A stretch of DNA of 64,000 bases from positions 552,501-616,500 of the forward strand of contig NZ_BQYI01000001.1 of assembly GCF_027923405.1 (NCBI RefSeq), given 5' to 3'. Within the stretch, counting starts at the first letter, position 1. The number at the start of each line of letters is the position of its first letter. Positions 15,902 to 24,529 of the stretch are shown piece by piece. Both the position numbers and the translations under genes were made by a program. The DNA comes from Paenibacillus sp. YYML68. GTDB lineage: Bacteria; Bacillota; Bacilli; Paenibacillales; NBRC-103111. The notes beneath the pieces are model-generated. The model saw nothing but the letters and a program-made list of their open reading frames with translations. It did no database searches and had not been told where the DNA came from.

Positions 15902-16909
15902 ATGAGCGGTTCGGACATGGCGATTACGATGGTATATCCGATCATGAAGGCTGTCGCACATAAAGGGCTTGATCCAGAAGTCTTCTGCCGCTATGCCTCG
16001 TTCGATGCAGCGCTGCTGCACAATGCAGACGCGCGGATCGACAGCGAGGAGCTCGTCAGACTGATGACGGCGGCGGCCGAATATACACAAGACGAGCACT
16101 TCGGAATGTATCAGGGGCAAGTAACCGAGCTTGCCGATCTTGGCATGCTCGGCAGTGTTCTGCTGCATTCGGCTACGATTGCCGATGCGCTGTCTGCGTA
16201 TGAGCGCTACCATACGATTGTGTGCAGCGGGTTCAACATTAGCTGGCATACTGCCGGGGGTGAGCTGGTGCTGCGTCTGTTCGCGGAGGAGCCGGGAGCG
16301 CTCTCCCGACATTGTGCTGAGGATATGGCGGTCTCGTTGTACCGCATCATGAGCGGACTCAGTCTTCGCCGCGTGACGGTACGTGGTGTACAGTTCGCCC
16401 ATGCTGCGCCTGCCGACGTGCGTCCGTACATGGCGGCCTTCGGGGTGCTGCCGACGTTCGAACAACAGGAGCATGTGCTGCGTATACCTAAGGAAGTGCT
16501 GGAATACCCAGTCGTGTATGCGGATGCACGACTGAGGTCCCTATTTGAGTCGCTTGCGCGGGAGACGCTGGAGAAGCTGATCGGGGCCGATACGTTCTCG
16601 GGCCAGGTAGTCACGTGGATTCGTGCCTGTATGCCGAGGTTCTTCCCGACACTGCTTCAGACAGCGGAGCACTTCGGTGTCAGCACGCGCACCGTACAGC
16701 ATAAGCTGAAGGAGGAGCATACGTCGTACCAAGAGCTGTCCGTTCAGGTGAGGAAGGAGCTGGCGATGGGGTATTTGCGGAGGCGGGAATATTCGATCGG
16801 GGATGTGGCGTATGTACTGCATTTCTCCGAGCCAAGTGCGTTCCAGCTTGCCTTCAAGCGATGGACGGGACTGACGCCGGGGCAGTACCGATTGCAGGAG
16901 CAGCAGTAG
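15902..16909 (+). CDS. AraC family regulator with arabinose-binding-like N-terminal domain
   Basis: A 335-residue regulator. Residues about 20-210 look like the Arabinose_bd-type domain found in OruR/ArgR-like AraC proteins (DEHFGMYQGQVTELADLGML then SALSAYERYH-like text). The C-terminal ~100 residues hold two helix-turn-helix motifs: LLQTAEHFGVSTRTVQHKL and SIGDVAYVLHFSEPSAFQLA, ending in FKRWTGLTPGQYR. ATG at 15902 follows AAAGGAG with 8-bp spacing. An in-frame extension upstream would run through the palindromes and is unlikely. Probably senses a small molecule and controls the divergent oxidoreductase. Confidence 0.9.
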   Translation: MSGSDMAITMVYPIMKAVAHKGLDPEVFCRYASFDAALLHNADARIDSEELVRLMTAAAEYTQDEHFGMYQGQVTELADLGMLGSVLLHSATIADALSAYERYHTIVCSGFNISWHTAGGELVLRLFAEEPGALSRHCAEDMAVSLYRIMSGLSLRRVTVRGVQFAHAAPADVRPYMAAFGVLPTFEQQEHVLRIPKEVLEYPVVYADARLRSLFESLARETLEKLIGADTFSGQVVTWIRACMPRFFPTLLQTAEHFGVSTRTVQHKLKEEHTSYQELSVQVRKELAMGYLRRREYSIGDVAYVLHFSEPSAFQLAFKRWTGLTPGQYRLQEQQ

Positions 16910-16935
16910 CTCGGGGCTCCCTTATGACATAGCAA

Positions 16936-16964
16936 AGAGGCTCCAGCCTATAGCCGAAGCCTCT
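16936..16964. terminator. Hairpin between convergent AraC and RMD1 genes
   Basis: AGAGGCT and AGCCTCT arms with an inner partial stem (CAGCCTATAGCCGA). No strong U tract on either strand, so a weak terminator at best. Confidence 0.4.
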
Positions 16965-16982
16965 CCCCCTACTTCATAGCTG

Positions 16983-17819
16983 TTACGGCAAAATGCCCGC
17001 CATCGAGAGCAGCGTCAGAATGACCTCGATCACGATCAGGATGACGATGATCCACTCAACGAACAGTCCGCGGATCGAATGGCTCATGCTGGAGAAGCCG
17101 TCCATGATGTGATACAGGATGTCGGTCTTGCTCTTGAGCACCTTGTACCGATCGTTCAGCTCGAAGAATTCCAGCATCTTCTCGTAGAACTCGTTGGCCG
17201 AGCTACTCGTCCAGGTGAGGTCCGGCTTATCCAGAATCATGACGTAGGCCAGCGTATTGTACTCATGGCGGACGATCTTGGCGGTAGCTCTCGCCAGCTC
17301 CTTGTTGCCGACGCTCAGCTTGCCGCGCTCCAGGCGATCAATCATTGATTCGAGGCTGTCCTGGATTTTGCCGAGCTGCTCCTCGATCTTCTCCAGCGCT
17401 ACAGACTTGGCGAGCACGGTGGAGATCAGCTCCGGGTAGTATTCCTCATACGAGGGGACGACGACGAACTCATCGGTCAGCTCGATCGACTCGGTGTCGC
17501 CAATGTTCAGGCTGTAATCGTCCGCGAAGCGGTCGAGCTGGTGCAGGTCGATCTCGGGCTCGAACGTTTTCAGATACTTCATCATACCTGTAATCTCATG
17601 TTCATTGGTGTGATTGATGAACACGACCGTGCCGAACGAGAAGACGAGCACCTGCTGCGCTTCGCCTACATCCTTGTACAGAATGGAGCGTAAGAGATCG
17701 CCCTTCAGAATGAGCGGCTGCTCCCATGTATATTTCTTCGGTATGCCGCAATGGGTGGCGATCTTGTTCAGATCAATTTCATTCGTAATCGCAATTGCTT
17801 TAAACGTGCTTGCCTTCAT
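16983..17819 (-). CDS. RMD1/YagE family protein (DUF155) with C-terminal membrane anchor
   Basis: A 278-residue protein. Residues about 5-245 match the RMD1/YagE family: AIAITNEIDLNKI, VFSFGTVVFINHTNEHEI, IGDTESIELTDEFVVVPSYE, MIDRLERGKL and DILYHIMDGFSSM. The C-terminus is one hydrophobic helix (about 255-275) that would anchor it in the membrane, cytosolic domain inside, as in the eukaryotic mitochondrial homologues. Bacterial function is unknown. Nothing around it suggests a partner. Confidence 0.88.
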   Translation of the reverse strand: MKASTFKAIAITNEIDLNKIATHCGIPKKYTWEQPLILKGDLLRSILYKDVGEAQQVLVFSFGTVVFINHTNEHEITGMMKYLKTFEPEIDLHQLDRFADDYSLNIGDTESIELTDEFVVVPSYEEYYPELISTVLAKSVALEKIEEQLGKIQDSLESMIDRLERGKLSVGNKELARATAKIVRHEYNTLAYVMILDKPDLTWTSSSANEFYEKMLEFFELNDRYKVLKSKTDILYHIMDGFSSMSHSIRGLFVEWIIVILIVIEVILTLLSMAGILP

Positions 17820-17987
17820 TCGTCTTCACTTCCTGCCTCATTAGTCCCTGATGATCTATATGTATGCATGTATGCCAGCACTATTCTAGCTTACGTTCGC
17901 TGTCGGGCTCCTACTCAATGTATATGCGTTTTGATAAAATGTCCACAATATGTTGAAAATACCAATGTGACCAAAGGGGGGAGCTTC

Positions 17988-18722
17988 GTGGCGGATACGA
18001 CGGTTGGAACGATACAGGAGCTGTACAGGTATCCGGTTAAATCGCTCGCCGGAGAAGGGCTGACCCGCTGCACGGTGGAGGCGTACGGTGTATGGGGGGA
18101 TCGGGCGCTTGCCTTCGGTGACCCGTCTAAGACGGGTGGGAGCCGCTACTATACGGCGCGGGAGATTCCGCAGCTGCTCGCTTACCGGGCCGAGCTATCC
18201 GGGGAGGACGAGTCATGCGATGCGGCCTCAGCGGTGCGGGTGACGACGCCTGACGGACGCGTGCTCGGCTGGGAGGAGCCGCTTCTGCAGGAGATTCAAG
18301 CCTTAACGCCGCAGCCTGTTGGGCTGATGGCCTGTACGGAGGAGGGGAGCCCCCCGATCGTGGTCGATATTGAGAGCATCCTGATCGTTACCAAGGAGTC
18401 GCTGCGCACGGTGGAGGCGCTGTGGGGGAAGCATACGGACATGAGGCGGTTCCGGCCGAATCTCGTTGTGGCGCTCGATGCCGGTGCTCCAGATGAGCAG
18501 GCTTGGGTCGGGAAGAAGCTTATCATCGGCGGCGTCGAGCTCGACGTTGCGATGCCATGCGAGCGATGCTCGCTCATCAACGTCGATCCCGTGACACTGG
18601 AGCGGGACCCGTCGCTATTGAAGCTGCTGTATCAGAAGCTGAATACGCACTTTGGCGTCTATGCGACGGTGCGGAGAACGGGACATATTCAAGTCGGCGA
18701 CCGGGTAATATTGGCTGATTAA
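17988..18722 (+). CDS. MOSC domain protein
   Basis: A 244-residue protein with the MOSC N-terminal beta barrel (IQELYRYPVKSLAGEGL, YGVWGDRALAF) and the MOSC domain with its conserved cysteine (AMPCERCSLINVDPVTL) and RRTGHIQVGDRV. MOSC proteins carry sulfur or bind molybdenum cofactor and can reduce N-hydroxylated compounds. GTG at 17988 follows a GGGGGG site with about 6-bp spacing. An earlier in-frame ATG would add an unrelated basic tail, so I rejected it. No molybdopterin genes are nearby. Confidence 0.9.
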   Translation: MADTTVGTIQELYRYPVKSLAGEGLTRCTVEAYGVWGDRALAFGDPSKTGGSRYYTAREIPQLLAYRAELSGEDESCDAASAVRVTTPDGRVLGWEEPLLQEIQALTPQPVGLMACTEEGSPPIVVDIESILIVTKESLRTVEALWGKHTDMRRFRPNLVVALDAGAPDEQAWVGKKLIIGGVELDVAMPCERCSLINVDPVTLERDPSLLKLLYQKLNTHFGVYATVRRTGHIQVGDRVILAD

Positions 18723-18761
18723 CGGCGTCTAGTAAGGTTCATACGATAGAGCTTGTTGACA

Positions 18762-18795
18762 AGGATGGAAGCCGACTGTGGCTCCATCCTATTTT
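18762..18795 (+). terminator. Terminator after the MOSC gene
   Basis: AGGATGGAAGCC pairs with TGGCTCCATCCT, then ATTTT. Confidence 0.75.
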
Positions 18796-18943
18796 GCTAT
18801 GAATCGGGATAGGTCGATGGTAGCGGAATGTGTGGGGAATTCAATATTTTCGACACTACGTAATAGGCAGATGTGGTATGATTGTAAGTATTAGGAGGGC
18901 TCGCGTGCCCTTCACATTGGCAATTCGGTAAGGGGGTAATAGG

Positions 18944-21900
18944 TTGCGTACGATGCGGTTATTTATAAGCGCCTGTCTGCTGTCTTCGTCGGTACTGCCA
19001 GCTGCAGCGACAACGGCTAGCGGCATGGGTCTGGATGAGCTTGTCAAGGTGATGAACGATTCCGAGCTGCGTAAGCAGCTGGATGCGAACAACGACGGCG
19101 TCCTCGACAAGTCGGAGGTTCATTCTCTGCTTGATCACGTACAGCCTGCTGTGGAGACGACGGCGGTCGTCCAACGTTCTTATAGTATTCACGGGCAAGT
19201 GCTCGATGATCAGAGTCAGCCTGTTGCCGGGGCGCTCGTTCGTATTGAGGGCTATTCCAGTCCGGTGGAGACGAATGCGCAGGGCAGCTTCACGATTGCG
19301 AATATTCCTGTGTCTCAGGTCGCGAAGCTGGTCGTGAACAAAAGCGGCTATGAGCCTGCAAGCACAAGCCTGTTCAACGTGCTCGCGAAGCCAGCGGTGC
19401 AGACCGGCAGCCTGCTCTTGAAGCGCATTCCGCAGTTCGGAAGTGTGACCGGTGTCGTATATGGTCCAAGCGATGAGCCGCTGGCTATGACGACGGTAAG
19501 TCATAAGGGCGGGTCACTGCAGACCGTCACGGACGGAGCCGGGCGGTTCATGCTCAGCGGTATGCCGGAGGGCCAGCAGACCATTACGATACATCATGCG
19601 GTATACGGCAACGTGGAGCGATTCGTACAGGTGACGGGGAACCAGACGTCTGATCTCGGTACGATTCGTTATACGGCGAACCCTCCTCAACTCGGCTCGA
19701 TTACGGGTGCGGTAACTACAGAGAGCGGCATCGCGCTGCCGGGCGCCGTCGTCAGCATACCGGGCACCGTTCATTCGACGGTGGCGCAAGGGGCGGCCGC
19801 GACGTTCATGCTCAGCGGGCTTCCTCTTGGTACCGTTGACCTTGAAGTGAAGGCGAATGGCTACAAGACTCGTCTGATTAGTGGCATTACGGTCACATCT
19901 GCGACGTATCATCTAGGGGCTGTAGCCCTATCCGCAGTGCCTCAATATGGGACAGTGCGCACGTATGTTCAAGCGCTTAATGGTCTTGAGATTGCCGGGG
20001 CTGAGGTGACACTGAAGTCCGAGGACGGAACGGTAACGAGGGCGCTGGTGACGAACGCGGAAGGCTTCGTCGACTTCACAGATGTACCTGCACAGAAGAC
20101 GTATACGTTAACGGCCCAGAAGAACGGTTATTACGCTCCTCTCGGCACGTCTCACTCGTTCTATCTGGAGCCAGGCAATCATGCACTGAAGCAGATCTAC
20201 CTCGAAGCTGGAGCGGTCGTCGCTACCGCAAGCGAGCTGCATGCCGCGCTTGCCGATCCGAGCGTGCCTAGCATTATGGTAAAGACTGATATCGAGCTGA
20301 CAGAACCGCTTCTCTTCACGAGAAGCATTACATTACGGGCGACTTACGGGGAATCGCATTCGATTCGCGCGCCTTATTTTGCCATAGATTATAGACAGGG
20401 TGAGCCGTCACCGCTTCTTGGCACCTACGACAATCTGAAGCTGGTATCGGTAGTTGGTACGGACGAAGAGAAGCTGAGGAAAGCGCTGGCAGGGCCTTCT
20501 AGCCGGATTGAGACAACAGGGCTTGGCGGCTACTCCGGCACGCTCGTTCCGAATGTTACGATCTATGGACATAGATATTTCACGACGAGCGGCAATGAGA
20601 GCTTGATTGCTTTCCCGACGTATCCAGAGGCGTTCTTCGCAGCGCTTCAGGATGAGCGGGTAAGCAAGGTTTATTTGTCAAGCGATATGTATATTAATTC
20701 GGGTACTGTTCAGTTCCCTAGCCGTCCTCTGCAGCTGATCAGTGACAGTCCGAAGGAGCTCTATGCGAGCAGCTTCGAGCAGACCGGGCAGGTAACGCTA
20801 TTGAATGTGAAGCTGCACGACAGCCAGCCTCCGACTCAAGTGAACCTGACGGCTACTACGGTGGAGGCGGGAGAGACGGGCGAGCTGTCCGTGAAGATGG
20901 ATAAGCCGGGCTACGTGTATCTCGTGCATGCGGATTACACCCCCCAGACGAAGGAAGAGATTACGGAGCTGCTGATTGAGTTGCCGGGCAAGGTCGCTTA
21001 TGCGCTTGTCATGGATGCAGCATACACGCCGATCGATACGAGCCAGCTTCAGGTGGGTACCTTCAACGTCTATACCGAAGGGGTGCATGGCATCTCTGCA
21101 CCGCTCGCTACCGTTACGGTAGTCGATACGAAGAAGCCTTCTGTCTTGCTTATAACCGATGACAGTGTGGAGGCTGGTCAAGATGTACAGGTGCGATCGA
21201 ACGAGGAGAGCTCGCTGTATCTTGTACGTGCCGACATGACGGAGACGGAGCTGAGTGAGGCGCTGGATCGTGGAGACCCTTTGAACTGGGCCTACACCTA
21301 TGCGGGTGAGGATGCGTGGATTACGACGTATGGCCTAGTACCGGGCTCGTATGTCGTCTATGCGGTGGACGTGAGCGGCAATATCTCCAATCCGACCGGA
21401 GTGGTGCAGGTTAGATCGGGTGATGGACGCTTGTATGGATACGCTTATGACGTGAATGGCGAAACGATTACCAATGCGCTGCTTACGGTTGAGTACGCTG
21501 ATGGCCAGACCGCAGAAGCGTATACCGACGACGAAGGTCTGTTCGACCTTACAGGACTGCGCACAGAGGTAGCGTTCGATGTCACTCTGCTGAAGGAAGG
21601 CTTCATGGAGGCGAAGCTTCACAACATGAAGCTCAGCTCGGGGCAGAGCCTGCTGGTGAGCATGGAGACGGTGAGCACAGAACCGGTGATGACCGTTGGC
21701 GATCTGTCATATGCCATCGATACGGATGCTATTGCCATTCCTGTGAATGTGCCGAGCTACGAGGGGACGATTCAGCGGGGCGCTGCGCCGCTGTACATGT
21801 TCCGTGGAGGCTCAGACTCGACACAGACGGCCTTTGTGGTCAATATCGAGCAGCTGCAGGCGGCTCTGCTGGACCCGGATGTGAGCGATATATTCGTAGT

Positions 21901-24451
21901 GGAGAGCATTGACGCTCCGTATGACACGGTGACGTTCCCTGATCGTGCAATCAAGCTATATAGTGACGAGCTGATGTATATTGAAGTGCAGGACTTCGCC
22001 AATACTCCGAACGGCACCCTGTATAACGTCAACCTGTATCCGGACAAAATCGCACCGACACTCGAGGTCACAGAGACGATTGCGGTGATCGGACAGACGG
22101 TGCTGAAGGTCAAGAGCTCGGAAGCGGGATACGTCTATCTGGTGCATGAGGATATTAGCTATACGGATGGAGATTCGCTGTGGGAGGCGTTGCTTGATTA
22201 TACATCCAATTATGGGAAGATCACGTATACGTATGTAACACCTGACGGTCTGCAAGCTCCAACTTATTCCGGACTGCTGTATACGGATTATCTCGTTCCT
22301 GGCAGCTACCGCGTGGTGGCAGCGGACAACGCTGGCCTTGTGTCGGAGCCGAAGCCGATCATGGTGGTGGAGGATACGTATGCACCGATCTTCCTGAGCC
22401 TGTCACCTGGATCGATCTATCCGGGGGATGCGCTGACGGTCACACTTAGCGAGAGTGCGGACCTATATCTTGTACCGAAGGGTATGCAGTGGACGAGAGA
22501 GGAGATTGTACAGAACGGCCAGTATGTACAGTATGTAACGGGTAACACGGTTACAGAGCTGAATACAGAATACTTCCCAGCCGGCTCCTACGAGCTGTAT
22601 GCGATAGATAGTGAAAATAATGTCTCCGCTCCGTCCCCTGCGTTCAGCGTGCAATACTCGCCGTCTCAGGCGCTGGATCTGATCCGCAATCATGAGGCGT
22701 ATCAGGTTACGGCGGAGTGGCTACAGGCCGCAGGTATAAGCAACGTGCATAGCGCGGAGCTGGATGTATACCAGTACGCCATCGCTAACGGAGCAGAGGA
22801 GTTAGCCGCTGCGAACGATTCTGCAGCTGTCGTGCTGCTGCAGGATTGGATTGATCGCGCCAACTCGGGAACGATCATCCAGAGGGCGCTGATAACGGAG
22901 GTCTGGTCTGATGTCTCAGCGGGCACCTTCTCCGCCTATATGTTGACCGGTGTGACGGATAGTAACTTCAAGGTCGTGAAGAAGCAGTTGATTCGTGAGT
23001 TTACGTCCTTCGCCAATGACGGGAATCTATTCACACTCGCACAGCTGCAGGCCATCATACAGAAGGCGGCCCCTTATTACTCGGCGCAGATGAGCTATTC
23101 GCACCTCGCAGGAGTGACGCCGGGCAGCCCAGGGTCGAAGCAGGTGCAGCTGTCGATCAAGGTTGCCAATGCAGATGGACTTGCGCTGGATGGCTTCACT
23201 GAGGAAGCGTTCAGCGTCACGATTGACGGGACGCCGGTCACGTTTGCGACCGATTCACGGTTCACGGACTTTAATGCGATAGGCGGAGGGCTGTACGAGG
23301 TTACTTTCGTAGGGGAAGAGGACTTCCAGCTGTATTCGCTTCTCGATCTGAAGGTGCATAACGTGCCGATTCAGTCGAGTGAGCTTCATGTTCGTATGCC
23401 GGACTCACCGTTAGTTGCTACCATTAATATGGAGCTAGGAATGGGTGGCTTCACCGAGGTGATCCCACTAACGTTCACGAATGCGGGCATTGTCGGCGTA
23501 ACGGAAGGGAACCTGCAGCATGTGGAGCAGCAGCTGTTATATGCTTATGTGACAGCTGGTGGAGACTTGAGCGGCGAAGAGATGCAGCAGGTCGTGAATG
23601 GTGTACTCCTGATCGAGTCGATTCAATATGAGGATACGTCGGTAACCGTGACGTTCCGAGCCAGCTTGACTGACGGTCATGACGTTGTTCGTAACGATGC
23701 CTATCGACTCTCCAGCGATGGAGTTGAAGTGTTCGGAGCTTCCGAGGTGACGACGCTGCCGGGGCGTGCGGTTCGAATGAACTTGAGCGGTGCGCTGGAT
23801 GCAGATCATCCGATCACGCTGCGGTACAAGGATGAGCCTGGTAACACAGACCCGCTGTATGTGAACGGCGAGCGAATCGGTACCTACATGTACACCATCC
23901 TGCACAACCCGCTTCGCCATATTACGCTAGCCGCGCAGCAATGGAATGAGAGCTCAGGTGAATGGCCGATCTATGTGAATGAGTGGTTGTTCCAGGAGCT
24001 CGGCATTATGGGTTATGAGGATTCGTCTAATGCGATGAAGAATGCGCTGTTGTATCAGGCGATGATTAACATGGAGGCTCATAGCCTGACGGCCCAGCAA
24101 GTGCAGGCAGCGCTGCAGGGAATGGTAGAGGTTGAGCAGGCCTTTACCTATGAAGGCAGTGATGAGATTACGGTATATATGAACCAGTCGCTGTATATGA
24201 ATTCCGTTGACTTGTCTCGATTCCGGGTGTACCAGCCATTCAGTATGGTACCGCTGACGGTCGTGTATGCCGAGGTGAATACGAGTCAGATGCTGTTGAT
24301 TCGCGTGCAGGAGCCGCTTAATCAGCACGGCGGGCCGGTCTTCATCGAGTATGATGGAGAGAGTGAAACGGGTGATCGATTGACCGCCGAGTCCGAGGAG
24401 TTCATCCCATCGTGGGGTGCGGTTCGGGTTCAGCTAATTCCGCCATTATAA
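18944..24451 (+). CDS. Giant exported protein with EF-hand and carboxypeptidase-regulatory-like domains
   Basis: An 1835-residue secreted protein. A signal peptide spans residues 1-26 (LFISACLLSSSVLPAAATTA). One calcium-type EF-hand loop follows (LDANNDGVLDKSEVHSLL). Then come at least four carboxypeptidase-regulatory-like beta modules (SIHGQVLDDQSQPVAGALV, GSVTGVVYGPSDEPL, GSITGAVTTESGIALPGAVV, GTVRTYVQALNGLEIAGA). A second module type repeats as 'GYVYLVHxD ... VPGSYxVxAxDxxGNxS', alternating with short 'AALxDPxVSxIxV' segments that recall beta-helix turns. The C-terminal 500 residues match nothing that I know. No SLH domain, LPXTG motif or catalytic site is visible. TTG at 18944 follows GGGGG at 7 bp; ATG at 18953 is the alternative. 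Convergent with the SLH giant. Role probably surface or matrix; inferred. Confidence 0.8.
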   Translation: MRTMRLFISACLLSSSVLPAAATTASGMGLDELVKVMNDSELRKQLDANNDGVLDKSEVHSLLDHVQPAVETTAVVQRSYSIHGQVLDDQSQPVAGALVRIEGYSSPVETNAQGSFTIANIPVSQVAKLVVNKSGYEPASTSLFNVLAKPAVQTGSLLLKRIPQFGSVTGVVYGPSDEPLAMTTVSHKGGSLQTVTDGAGRFMLSGMPEGQQTITIHHAVYGNVERFVQVTGNQTSDLGTIRYTANPPQLGSITGAVTTESGIALPGAVVSIPGTVHSTVAQGAAATFMLSGLPLGTVDLEVKANGYKTRLISGITVTSATYHLGAVALSAVPQYGTVRTYVQALNGLEIAGAEVTLKSEDGTVTRALVTNAEGFVDFTDVPAQKTYTLTAQKNGYYAPLGTSHSFYLEPGNHALKQIYLEAGAVVATASELHAALADPSVPSIMVKTDIELTEPLLFTRSITLRATYGESHSIRAPYFAIDYRQGEPSPLLGTYDNLKLVSVVGTDEEKLRKALAGPSSRIETTGLGGYSGTLVPNVTIYGHRYFTTSGNESLIAFPTYPEAFFAALQDERVSKVYLSSDMYINSGTVQFPSRPLQLISDSPKELYASSFEQTGQVTLLNVKLHDSQPPTQVNLTATTVEAGETGELSVKMDKPGYVYLVHADYTPQTKEEITELLIELPGKVAYALVMDAAYTPIDTSQLQVGTFNVYTEGVHGISAPLATVTVVDTKKPSVLLITDDSVEAGQDVQVRSNEESSLYLVRADMTETELSEALDRGDPLNWAYTYAGEDAWITTYGLVPGSYVVYAVDVSGNISNPTGVVQVRSGDGRLYGYAYDVNGETITNALLTVEYADGQTAEAYTDDEGLFDLTGLRTEVAFDVTLLKEGFMEAKLHNMKLSSGQSLLVSMETVSTEPVMTVGDLSYAIDTDAIAIPVNVPSYEGTIQRGAAPLYMFRGGSDSTQTAFVVNIEQLQAALLDPDVSDIFVVESIDAPYDTVTFPDRAIKLYSDELMYIEVQDFANTPNGTLYNVNLYPDKIAPTLEVTETIAVIGQTVLKVKSSEAGYVYLVHEDISYTDGDSLWEALLDYTSNYGKITYTYVTPDGLQAPTYSGLLYTDYLVPGSYRVVAADNAGLVSEPKPIMVVEDTYAPIFLSLSPGSIYPGDALTVTLSESADLYLVPKGMQWTREEIVQNGQYVQYVTGNTVTELNTEYFPAGSYELYAIDSENNVSAPSPAFSVQYSPSQALDLIRNHEAYQVTAEWLQAAGISNVHSAELDVYQYAIANGAEELAAANDSAAVVLLQDWIDRANSGTIIQRALITEVWSDVSAGTFSAYMLTGVTDSNFKVVKKQLIREFTSFANDGNLFTLAQLQAIIQKAAPYYSAQMSYSHLAGVTPGSPGSKQVQLSIKVANADGLALDGFTEEAFSVTIDGTPVTFATDSRFTDFNAIGGGLYEVTFVGEEDFQLYSLLDLKVHNVPIQSSELHVRMPDSPLVATINMELGMGGFTEVIPLTFTNAGIVGVTEGNLQHVEQQLLYAYVTAGGDLSGEEMQQVVNGVLLIESIQYEDTSVTVTFRASLTDGHDVVRNDAYRLSSDGVEVFGASEVTTLPGRAVRMNLSGALDADHPITLRYKDEPGNTDPLYVNGERIGTYMYTILHNPLRHITLAAQQWNESSGEWPIYVNEWLFQELGIMGYEDSSNAMKNALLYQAMINMEAHSLTAQQVQAALQGMVEVEQAFTYEGSDEITVYMNQSLYMNSVDLSRFRVYQPFSMVPLTVVYAEVNTSQMLLIRVQEPLNQHGGPVFIEYDGESETGDRLTAESEEFIPSWGAVRVQLIPPL

Positions 24452-24476
24452 GTTCGATGAGATAAGGGAAATAACG

Positions 24477-24525
24477 AAACCCCCAAGCGGGCCGGCTCGT
24501 AGAGCCGGATTCGCTTGGGGGTTTT
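24477..24525. terminator. Strong bidirectional terminator between the two giant genes
   Basis: AAACCCCCAAGCG and CGCTTGGGGGTTT arms with an inner CCGGCTC / GAGCCGG stem, A run on the left and T run on the right. Confidence 0.92.
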
Positions 24526-24529
24526 GTTG

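Noticed and set aside
16936-16964. Treating this hairpin as a strong terminator
   Set aside because: The arms are only 7 bp and no U tract follows on either strand; kept as low-confidence only.
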